Below are positions 11,001 to 23,000 of a stretch of 64,000 bases of DNA, piece after piece. The notes under the pieces are model-generated. The model searched no databases. It had not been told where the DNA came from and was given only the letters and a program-made list of their open reading frames with translations. Position 1 is the stretch's first letter, and each line of letters begins with the position of its first letter. Position numbers and translations under genes: made by a program. Source of the stretch: Alentia gelatinosa (taxonomy: Eukaryota; Annelida; Polychaeta; Phyllodocida; Polynoidae); contig OX465579.1 in assembly GCA_950022655.1 (NCBI GenBank), positions 78,007,193 through 78,071,192 of the forward strand. Reading direction: 5' to 3'.

Positions 11001-14000
11001 TCATGTCATGGTTAATCAATAGCAGGACACGTTCCTCCCTATTCACAAATTGTGTATTTAAAGAGAAAAATGGTTGTTACAGCTATATCATGGCAAGATG
11101 TTTGTTTATGCTGCACCGGGCAACATTCGCTACAAGAATGTCCTAAATGAAGGTAAGACATACTTATGTGGGACATTTCCCACATGGCAGTATTTCGCGG
11201 ATTGTGTATAGAGAACAAATTTGTGTCGCTACAGATGAACCATAGCAAGGAGATCACATCACCACTGTGCTAGATGATTTTCACTACAACAATGCTCCAA
11301 CGAAAGTGAGAGATGTTTACACCAGAAATGGTCCACATAGGGGGTTTCATAAACCTTGAATAGTGACAAATCCCCTGCCACTCAAGGTAAACCTTGAATT
11401 AGATAAGGTACCTAAGTTACATTGGACATTTTCCCCATAACGGATGTTCCGCAAATTGTGAATAGGGTGGAAACCTATGGCTGTTCAGTTTTCTATTACT
11501 TTGGTTTAGTTGTTACCTTTAAATGAAATAAGGTGATCACCAACCAATTGTTTGCGTTAGACTTCCTTCTTCCACCAATTAAATCGACTTAGAGTCATTT
11601 TGTTGGTGGCACAAAAGTAAGTCGGTGGTGTCATATATACTTTGGCCAACGAATGTATCTGTACCAAAAACTCATCGAGTGAAAACGGATCCATAGACCT
11701 CAACTATATTGTGTATAAATATAACTCTGTGAATCTACTTCAGAGCTGTTGGGTGAGTTTCCGGATGACACGGCCATCACGCTGAGAGGACGGGCCACGG
11801 TGAGACTGCCGCACACGTTCTGCTCAGACACACAGCGCTACCTGTGTATCCAGTACACGACCCCGCCCGACGTGACGTTCGGCCTCCATGACTCCAACAC
11901 CCTCAACGACTTCTACTGCTTCAGCGCCGCCGGCTACCTGAACTGTGATACAGGTGAGTCAGGGATGACACTGTCAAATTAATAATGGGCTGGAATATGG
12001 GACGAATTAATAGGTTTCAGAAAGAATTGTGTGTAAATTATTTTAATTTAGCTTTTATTTTACGAGGCAATGTACACAGAGGCAATGCGGCCTATAAATA
12101 GCCACGGCACTGGTTCCCGCCAACCAGACACACAAAGGTTGATACAGGTGAGTCAGGGATGATACAGTCAAATTAATAATGGGCTGGAATATTGGACGAA
12201 TTAACAGATTTCAGAAAGAATTGTGTGTAAATTATTTTAATTTAGCTTTAATTTTACGAGGCAATGTACACAGAGGCAATGCGGCCTATAAATAGCCACG
12301 GCACTGGTTCCCGCCAACCAGACACACAAAGGTTGATACAGGTGAGTCAGGGATGATACAGTCAAATTAATAATGGGCTGGAATATTGGACGAATTAACA
12401 GATTTCAGAAAGAATTGTGTGTAAATTATTTTAATTTAGCTTTAATTTTACGAGGCAATGTACACAGAGGCAATGCGGCCTATAAATAGCCGAGGCACTG
12501 GTTCCCGCCAACCAGACACACAAAGACGCTGTACGTGAACATTGATTCCCCACCCTTCATCCCTAAACAAAAAGGTTTAACAAGATGACATGTATGTTAT
12601 AAGGTTAAGGTATATGGTATGTTCTAACACATTGTGATTGACTTAATAAAGAAGTTTACCCGCAAAATACATTCGACTTGTCTTATAAATTAGTATCATA
12701 TACTTATGCCAGAAAATACTGTAGATACTACCCTCTGCTAGAGAAGTGGTAGTTGACACGTACCATAACACTGTTCCAGTATGGCGACATACCACCATAC
12801 TTTGAATACGATTGATTGCACTGATCATGGCAATACGTGAATAAAAAAGAGAAATAGATAATATACGGACTAGAAATGCATACAGAAAATTTCTAAATTA
12901 TATTATGATTATAAATACAGTTTGGTTTATTACGAAAATGAGGTAGTGAATATAGTGCGGAGTGACGTCCGCCCAGTACACTTGGAAGAGCAGTTCGATG
13001 TCATCATGTTTTAATGAATACTTAAGTTACTACCGATATTTGTAGGTATATGATACAAGTGAAACTTGTTAACATTATTGGGAGGAATCAGGAGAGTATA
13101 GATCAACTGATGCGATAAACTTATAAGCTCGCTCGCCACTAATTAATACGCCCGAGGGGGCAGGCCTTAACAGCCATCAAGGGGACCGTCCCAACTCACA
13201 GCAGAGGTAACTAGTCCGCCACTGCGGTAATATCAGGAATAAAGCTTACACGTATTACAGATTACCATCTAAGATAGTAACGCACTGTTTATAATATGTT
13301 CAAAATCACAAATCGTGTCAATGGAATTCCACCTTCAGAGTTGATTGACCTGGAGCCGGTGAAGTTCAAGCCTCTCGGAGACCCTACCATCATCGTCGGC
13401 CCCACGTCGGAGAAGATGTTCCAGCTGATCGTCAAAGTGTTCGTGGGACCGTCCAGGTCCATCTTGCTGCCTAAGTTCGGGGTGGCTCTCTACCTGTCCA
13501 GGGACCGCGAACTCAATGCACATGCGGCAAATGTGAGTAATGATTGCATCATCTCATACTAATATTTGATTTGATATATCATTTATTCGCTAGTCCCTGT
13601 ATACCCCCAGGGTCCCGTGGGACATTAAACCACAAACAAACAACAAACAATCATTTATACGCAAACCTGCCACCTTGTTGACTGTCTACAAAAACCATCG
13701 TTTGTTATATTCATTATCCATCTCCTCGAATGAATTAAACCCAGGAATTGCCATATCAAATGGTCTATCAATAGGGGCTATTTCTTTGTTTTTTTTTGGT
13801 TTTTTTTATAGAGTAAGCTTTATTTCGCATTAGATCTTATTTCCTAACAATCCTTTTTCTTTCCAAAAGTGTCTTATTTTCTAACAGCAATATCGCGTTT
13901 AGTTCACCTATTGTATTAGATATAGCATTTGTGTTTACATCACATTCATATTTCATCAATAGCATTTGTGTTTACATCACATTCATATTTCATCAATACC

Positions 14001-17000
14001 ATTTTACGATGTAATCTCAATTGTAGCTTACTTTTTTTTTTTTTTTTTTTTTTACCAATCATCAGTACAAATTCAATAACATACCGTTTAACAAGTGGAA
14101 ATTATGCTTTTTATGAATGTTTCAAGTACATTTCGATGTCTGTACATAGTTCTAGATAAAAGTTCAACCATAGTGTATTGTAACAGTATTCAAACATCCA
14201 ATAAAAAAGTCATATAATGTGCTGCCTTAAACCTAGTTATTATAGACAATTTACCCTTTGTTGGGACACTAACCGTATCCTTCTAAGTAGTAAACATGAA
14301 AAGCGAGACATATAATGGTAACAAAACCCAAGAGGACGAGACCGGACAAGATACATTATTTTGGTATGAGTCACTGGAGTTACCCCTGACCTGGTGGAGT
14401 AAAGTTAACGCGTATGAAGGCTTCTGAACATCCTTGGAGAGAATCGAAGCCCAGTTTGTTTCACTGAATATTTTGCATTATAGTCTCCCACTTTTTGAAC
14501 TTGTGAGGAGAGTTTTCTATATAACATATATATTTCTCCATACGTAGTTTTTCTCTGAATTCCAATGACCATGCATAAAGACAGAACTTACTGTCATAGA
14601 AAAGTTTTTGTCTATAAATATAGAACTTGATTAAGGAACTAATATAGTTTAGCCTGTGGGACAGAATACCAGAGCCTGAAAAACCCAGCAATATGTTAGT
14701 TCTCGTCCAGTCACCATTTATATCTGCAACCTCCTTCAACCATCGAATAGATTGAGACCAAAAGTCCCTGACTTTGGGACAGTCAAGGAAGAAGTGTTCT
14801 AAAGTGTCTTTTTCTTGACAGAAAGAACATATATCTGAAGGGACGATCTTTCTTTTGTATAGATATGAATTCGTAGGTATCAATCTGTTTATAATTCTAT
14901 ATTGGAATGATTGTAATTTCGTTTCCCTAGTCGTTTTATAAATGTGGGTAAAGATATTGGTCCATAAATGACCATCTGTTAGAGGTAGCACCAGTATTTT
15001 TGACTTGCAGGAGGTTTGGTTCTAAAAGAATTAAGAACATAGTAGATCTTTCTGTTATTACTATTTCTGATATTGATAGCCACACGAACTGAATCGTTGA
15101 TAAATAACGGATTCACCTCAGTCTTCACCTTTTGAAAGGATAATCTTGACAACCATGGGATACTTCTCCGTAAATGTAAAAGGTGTAGAAACGTGCATGG
15201 GACTTTATATTTTTGCCTAATTTCTATCTCAGACATGAGTCTACCATTACTTATAATATCATGTAGGGATACAATACCAGCTGATCTCCATGAGTTAGCC
15301 ATATTCCCTGGTTTGTAAATTTTAATGAACTTGTTGTGCCACAAATACTCATACTGCCGATCTTCTTCCTGAATAGGAAATCTAATGTATATCTTATTCC
15401 AGATCTGGACTAAATTCCTATAGAACATAGAGTCACAGTGTTGCAGTTGAATGAGTCTTTTAGCTCTAAAAAATTCAGTAATCGTCTTGAAAACAGGCTC
15501 TTCTTCCGATTGAAGAAATTCTGGTAGTATGTAATCCCAACATGAGCGTGATTCATTACAAAAACGAATAATCCATTTAATTCTTGATACCTCATACATT
15601 GTTTCCAGATTCAACATATTAAGACCTCCTTCCTTGACACATTGACAGACCGTTGCATAAGCTAATGTGTTAACTTTGCTATTCCAGAGAAACTGACATA
15701 CAATCTTTTTAAATTCTGAAAACACATAAGGCGGAGTATATATCAAAGACATTGGATACAACAATATAGGTATTACTGTGGCATTAATAACGGTGACTTT
15801 ACCTTTCAGTGACAATTTTTTGTTGCCCATGCTGAACAAATACTTTGACATTTGTCAATTTTATCTTCAAAATTCATTTGAGTATATTCGTCTTCCTTCC
15901 AAGCATTTTTGAACTTTATACCTAGAATATTCACCATCTGTCTTTCTACTATCGGACAGTTGGGAGGAAGGGGATCAGATTTTACCCCCAATTTCATAAT
16001 AAAGGACTTGTCCAGGTTGATCTTTAGTCCTGCATATCTACGAAACCTCTACAGAATGTCCAGAAGCCTGTACACCGACTGTATGTCCCCTAATAAACAA
16101 GTAACGTCATCTGCATACATCGAGATTTTCACAGATCTATATTGCATTTCAATCCCTTTCACATCCTTGTTTCCCCTAATTGCAATGGCCGCTAATTCCA
16201 CTAAGACAACAAACAAGTAGGGGGAGATACAGCAGCCTTGACGAGTTCCCCGGGAGGGAAAAAACCAATTAGTATGAAAACCAGCATTGGACACACATGA
16301 AGAAATATCCCTGTATATTAATTTGATCCAACTCAGAAATTCCTCCCCACATCCAAAGAGTTTCAGTGCATCAAATATAGCCTCCCAGGAGACCGAATCA
16401 AACGCCTTCTCAAAATCAAGGGCGAGCAGAATTCCTGCTAATCCATTTGTATTCAAATAATCTATAACATCTTGAATGATCCTAATGTTGGAGCCTATAT
16501 AACGACCTTTCATGAAACCAGTCTGGTCATCATGAACAATCCCTCGAAGGGGAGATTGGAGTCTCAATGCTAAAGCTTTGGTTAGAATTTTATAGTCAGT
16601 GTTCAATAACGTAATTGGTCTCCAGTTCTTCAATTCAACTCTGCTTACTCCTTTCTTTGGAATTAACGAGATTATACCTCTTCGTTGTTCTGTACCTAAC
16701 ATCCCTTTGAAAAGATTCCATAAGAAAGCCCTTAATATGGCCCCATAAGTAACGATAAAACTCAGGCGTAAGGCCATCAGATCCTGGGGATTTGTTAGCG
16801 TTAAGTTTTTTGAGAGCATTATAAAGTTCAATATCCGAGATCTCTCTGTCTAAAAAATCTTTCTCCGACTGGGAAATTTTTGGTATTTTACTGGGGTCTA
16901 TTAACTTTTCTATGTTATCCAAAAATGATTCTGATGTATTTCTGGTATAAACCTTCTTATAAAACTCTTCAACTGTAGACAATATTTTGATTGGATCACC

Positions 17001-20000
17001 CGTTTCGTATTGTCTGCCTTCCTCTACTATCGTTAGTTGGGATATGCATTTATTCATACAGTTCTTCTTAATTCTATTCAAAAAGTATTTGTTAGGCCTT
17101 TCCCCCTTCAATGCCCAATTAGCCTTCGACCGAAAGAGAAGGGCAAGGGTGGCTTTGCGCTCATGAAATTCAATGTCCTTTCTTAAAGTGTCGATCTTGT
17201 ATTTTCTCTCATTCTCCTTTAAATCAGATAAATCATCAGTTTGTACCAGGCTTTCTAGTTCTTGTTGCATACTCTTCAGCTGCAACCTTTCTTCTCTTTT
17301 CCTTTTTTTAGCAAATTGAATAGAGATGTCCCTTAGCTTAAATTTGACAAAATCCCATCTCTGTGCCGGTTCTATTTCTTTAGTACTTATACGTAACTCT
17401 GATAATTCTTTTTTAACTAGTTCTACAAACTTCTTGTCTGCCAACAACAAATTGTTGAGTTTCCAGAAGGAGGGGCCCCTAGTTTTTTGCTGTCTTTTTA
17501 ACTCAAACGTAAGTAATGAGTGATCTGTACATGAAGCGGTCTTAATGTCCATCTTAAAACATTCAGATATGAACCAGTAATCAATACGAGATGCAGATTG
17601 GGCTCTGTGAAATGTAAATCGTTTAATTGTAGTGTTCCTTTCTCTCCATAAGTCAACCAAATCATTATTAACTAAGAATTCCGATAATACTGTCCGGTAT
17701 TGACGGGAGGTAGGGGGGGAAGAAGTGTTTTTCCTATCCAAGTTGGGATCTAGTGGTATATTAAAGTCTCCACCTATCAACATGGGTAATTCTTCAAAAT
17801 TGTACAATTCTTCCTCTAACCGGCTAAGATTAATCAGTTGATCCTGGGGGGTACATTGAACTGGGCAATACGCATTAACCAATATTATGGTTTCCTCTTC
17901 AATAGATACCTGAACAATTAAAAATCTACCTTGTATATCTCTGACCACCTTGTCAATTTTAAAATCAAGTTTGCTCGAAAATAATACGGCCACCCCCCTT
18001 GAATTGGATACCCCATTAGAAAAAATCATTTCTCCCCCCCCCCCCATTCGGTTTTCCATAAAAAATTGGTTTGATCAGTACTATGAGTTTCCTGCAGAAG
18101 TATAATATCAAAGTCTTTTCTCAGTTTATGGAAAAAAGTACGCCGCTTAATTGCCTCCCCCAGACCATTAACATTTATACTAGCAAATCTTATATTATCC
18201 ATGTTAAATGTATATAGAGTTCTTGTTCCCCCTTTCCCAAACAATCAGCGATCTTTTGTTCTTCTTTCTGTTGTAACTGATCTTCTTGTCCCCATTCCCC
18301 TAGCATCGTATCAACCTCAATAGCCTGATCTTTGAACCCATACCAAACAAAGAACATGTATACATCAACAACATATTTCACATATATCACACTTAAAACA
18401 CAATAGACATTCAGGAATATAGAGCATGGGTAATACCCTTTCATAACCATGAAGAACTTGTTCTCATGTCAACAGACCTCGGCTGGGGCCCAAACATCCA
18501 AAACATTATGCTTTCCTTACAATACCTCATGTATAGTAATGTCTCTTGTAATTGGAAACCACTGTTTATTTCCTCCTCTCCCTGTTGATTCTTGACGTAT
18601 GGTGGACCCAGATTCGACTGTGGAAGCGAGTTCGTGTGATGGACATCCGAATCTAATTTTATCTGGCTGTCGCTGGGACGGTACTTCCTTCCATGGGCAT
18701 GGTAGACAGTCTTAATACCGGCAAAGTTCTGTAATCTTCACTTGTAAATTGTACTGTAGTCTAGCAATTGTAACTTGAGAAAATACTAGGCATTAACATC
18801 ATCTTAAATCTGTCCAACAAATTGTGGTTCTGGGAAATATCAATCGGCAACATTTTCTTATTTTACAGTGCAGTCAACGATCTTATACGTAATCTTACAT
18901 TGTCTAATAATGAACAAACTTTGTCTTTAGTTATTGGAAACCTCCTTTTTACTAAAATATATAACGTCAAACAACCTCTATTAAATAAAGAATAACATCA
19001 TTGGATATATCTTGGAGGTCTCTTGTAACTCTGCACCTATTTAGCACATACAATACTCTGCACCTATTTAGCACATACAATCAGCATATAGCCCATAAAG
19101 ACTACCTTATAATACAGGTACGAATGTCAACTTTCAAACTCTGCACCTAACTAGGACATATAATCAACATATAGCCCATGAAGACTACTTTATAATACAG
19201 GTACGAATGTCATCTTTCAATATACAAACTTCTACAACATAAATTGTCTGACACTATTTCACATATGAAAGTCACCAGTCAGAAACCTTAGTTATAAAAT
19301 TAGAGAAGACACCTTAGTACATATATATATCCTGAAACGGTTTTGCCTAATGACCTCAGTGCTGAAAGGCGTACCCTGTCTACCAGACCAAGGCATCGCC
19401 AAGATAGAAATATACTCTCATCATGTGCAGCTCTCCGTTTTTCCCCCCCTTCCCCCCCCCCCTTTATTTGAGAGCGTTGTTTTTCTTCTTAACCACCTTC
19501 ACAATTTGCCTTGCCCATTGTTGGAGCAGAAAATCTGAAGGGTGTAGACCATCTGTTAGCAAGGAATATACAGGCCTGCCGACCCCTCGCCTGTTAGGGT
19601 GAACAAATTGCGAAACCCATGGGGTTGGATTTACTCTGTCTTCATTAAGCCGGATAATAAATTTGTTCACTAGTAATACTCCCTCATTAATGACAGTCTG
19701 TTGGGCCTCGATGCCATAGCCTACATAACGTTTGTAGTCGAGCCCTGACATAGGTGCATAAATGACATTTGTGTGTGGTATGACACGCATAAAATAATAA
19801 TTCACTTCCCATAATGTGTCTGTCAATTCCCTCTCTAAATCCTGTGACGTGGGGAATAACATTGAGATGTGTGGGCCCTTTTTCGTGGTTATATCATTAA
19901 TGCCTGCCATTAATATAAATTGGTGATTTGGATGCTGTCTCTGGAGCCGAACAATAGTATGTGCTACTTGCCATAACGTTGCCCCTGGTTTAGCCGTGAC

Positions 20001-23000
20001 TGATATTTCAGATTGAAAATAATTGTTCTTTTCAATATACCGTTGGAGACGTCTGCCTCTAGAGTCAGTTACTATAATAACAGGCGAGTTCATGGCACAC
20101 GATATGGAAATATTGGTAATACACTTTAAAGATTCAAAATCCAAACCGTTTTTACTCATCCGATGGGGTAAGGACACGCCTTGTCTTCTCAAGGAGCTTT
20201 CCGAGATGGTTGTTTCCTGTCACTGTCTTGTTGCGTCGCAATTCACTAAATGTTTTGCCTGAAGCCCAGAAGGAGCACAAGTGGCTTCGACCAACTTGAT
20301 ATCTTGAGTAGCCAACAATTTGTCTCTTAGGGTTTCATTTTGTTCAAATTTGGCTTTTAGAATCCTTTCCATTATTCCCAAGGCTTCGTTTCTCCAGTTC
20401 GGTGAGCTTTTAACCATGCCTCCTAACTCCTTGATCTTATATGGGTCACTCTCGCGCATGATGAGATTTGCTGCCTGGCCATTATTAGCAGATACCGCCT
20501 TGCTGTGGGCGTACGCTTGTTCGGCAGAAATGTAACTTTGCGTTCCGAATTTAAAGGTAGCAGGATAGAAGTTTGAAAGAGGGGAAAAACTGCCCTGAAA
20601 ATAAATTGTGTCACCCTCACAACGGGTATGAACCTTTTCTAGGGATATTTTCTCTGGTAAGTGACCCAGCTGACCTGGCCCATATCGCAAGCCATCAACA
20701 ATGACCGTGTCCCCCATCAACCTAGCGTCGATCTTTCTGTCAACGGCAAATTCCACAACTGTTTTCAGAATCGCTCTATGGCGTTTAGTGGACGTTGTGA
20801 GATCTTCTGAAATCCAAATCTCTTTACATGCAGGAATAGCCCTAATGTAGTTTTTTCGATAGAAAATCTCATCCTTTGTTTCCAGACTGTAGAACGACAC
20901 TTTGACGTCTCTAGGTCGGCCGGAGGCGGAATAGACGCCTACACGTTTAACCGCTTCGATGTCATAGGCCTCTAGTGTAATGCCCATATTCGAGACAATT
21001 TCCGATATTGTCAACTTCAGCCTTTCGTTACGCCTTTCAGCGATACCTGAGAAAACTAAGCTGCGCTTGTTCAACTCATTTTGCAGATTATTCAGATCAT
21101 ACCTCAGTTTGTCATCTGCGTTTAAAGTTTTACCGGAGAGGCCTTTGCGACCACCCAATTCTCCCAACCTGTAAATAATGCGGTAGTGTTTTAATGAGTC
21201 CCCATACATGTGCTTGCAGATATCGTACCAGGGATTTAGCATCGGGCAGGCGCACAGAGAACGAGGTCGTACCTTCCCGCGTGGTGTGGTGAGCACCATG
21301 AACCTGGGTGGCATCCCCCTGTCTCTTTCTCTGGCCGACGTGCTAGCCACCAACTCCTGCGGCCACGCCTACATCATCGCCGTTATAGATAACCGTGAGT
21401 AATGAATATTCATCATTGTGTATATAGATAGTGGTAGGTAATACATGAACATCATCGCTGTTGTAGATAACCGTGAGTGATGTGTATACATCATGGTGTA
21501 TATAAATGACCATAAGTATTAAGCGTACATTATGGCTGTTATAGATTACCATGAGTATACATCGTACTGTATACAGATAACCGTTAAAAATAAGTGTATA
21601 TCATGGCTGTTACAGATAACTGTGAGTAATGAGCATATATCATAGATATAAAGATAGATATATAGATAACTGTAGATAACTGTATATAACCGTGAGTAAT
21701 GCCTGTAAATCAGAGTGTATATGAATAACTGTAAGTGATAAGTGTGCATCATGGCTGTTTCAGATAACTGTGAGTAATGAATATCTATCATAGTATATAG
21801 ATAGCTGTAAGTAATGTATATACATCATAGTGTATATAGATGATCATAAGTATTGCATATAAATCGTGTAAATGTATGTATATTCCTGTAAGTAATAAGT
21901 GTAAACCATGATCTATAACCACTAATGTGTATACACGTCATAGTGGTTCTAGGCAGCCATAAGTAATGCCTATACATCAGAGAAGTTATAGACAACCGTA
22001 AGTAATGTACATCATTGCAGTTATAGATAACTCTAAGTAATGTGTGTACATCATAGCAGTAATAAAAATATATTATAGCGACTATAGACAGCCGTAAGTA
22101 ATGCATATATATCATAGCGGTTATAGATAACCGTAAGTAATGTACAAGTATACATTATAGAATGTTTCATGATGTAGTTTATATAATTCCCACTATTCCT
22201 TCTCATAAATTACAGTGAACGAAGTGGAAGAAACTAATGAAGACAACAACATTCTTCACAGTTCTGTCTGGATATCGTGTTATACAGGTAAATTTCCTGG
22301 AACTTTTCTGTGATTGTATGGAATGTAAACTTCATATTTAAAAATACCTATGAAAATAGATTCAAATTATTAGAAACTATAACCTATTCATCAGAGAAAT
22401 ATGAGTTGCTCATCCGTCAGGTTATTCTCTCTAAAATCAACATCCATTTACTATACAAATGTCGTTTTATGAGGAAATATTCATATCTGATTAGATAGAT
22501 ATATTTACCTAGACAAACCCATTTGGTAAATGCGATAGATAGAGAAACAATTAGTAGAAACTGAACGAGAGTTAGCCTGTTCAGGTCAAGGTTTATGCCA
22601 TGATGGAAGGTCGCATATTACTGTGCGAAGCGACAGTTGAGCGGTGTGGTATAAATCTTGACCAGGCTAATTAGAGTTCAGTTAAAATTGATCCTACACC
22701 GTCTCTAAGACTCTATGATTTTAGGAAATATGCAAGTTTTTTACAACCACCAAAATCCATTTCTGAATATGTAAATTGCCATGTTTGACACCTGTCAGAA
22801 TTTTTCTCCGCATCTGGAACAGGTGAATAATTCCTGATCGCTGATTGGTAATTTTCTTCATTTTTCTAGATACTTAAAAACCACTTTATGTCATGGCATG
22901 CCGCATAAAATTTTTCTATGTTAAGTCTATGATTTATTTTTATTGGGGGTAGGAAAAAGCCTGGCGGCCACCTACTATTTAGTCCTACCGATATGGCACC

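Larger units (their letters stand above)
14031..21210 (-). mobile_element. LINE element 2: Tx1/L1-like ORF2 with NADAR and SGNH modules, decayed
   Basis: A second antisense LINE fills the intron between exons 6 and 7. In element order it has a truncated ORF1 with NADAR (to about 20,150), an SGNH ORF (20093-19464), a 1.2-kb spacer and ORF2 in several frames (18244-14461) with endonuclease, RT and a C-terminal zinc-knuckle-like block. A 3' UTR and a ~22-base A tail (T run near 14032-14053) follow. RT motifs such as NWRPITLLNTDYKIL, DDQTGFMKGRYIG and ALDFEKAFDSVSWE are Tx1/L1-like, not CR1-like. No A tail separates the SGNH ORF from ORF2, which argues for one element, but a fusion or nested insertion is not excluded. 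The 5' end lies within about 100 bp of exon 7. Confidence 0.75.

Noticed and set aside
21220..21353. N-terminal 45 residues of the 377-codon antisense frame
   Set aside because: They are antisense to exon 7, whose frame fits exons 6 and 8; not part of the LINE protein.
21370..22145. CRISPR-like array
   Set aside because: Units are degenerate, spacing is irregular, and they derive from an exon end; the genome is eukaryotic.
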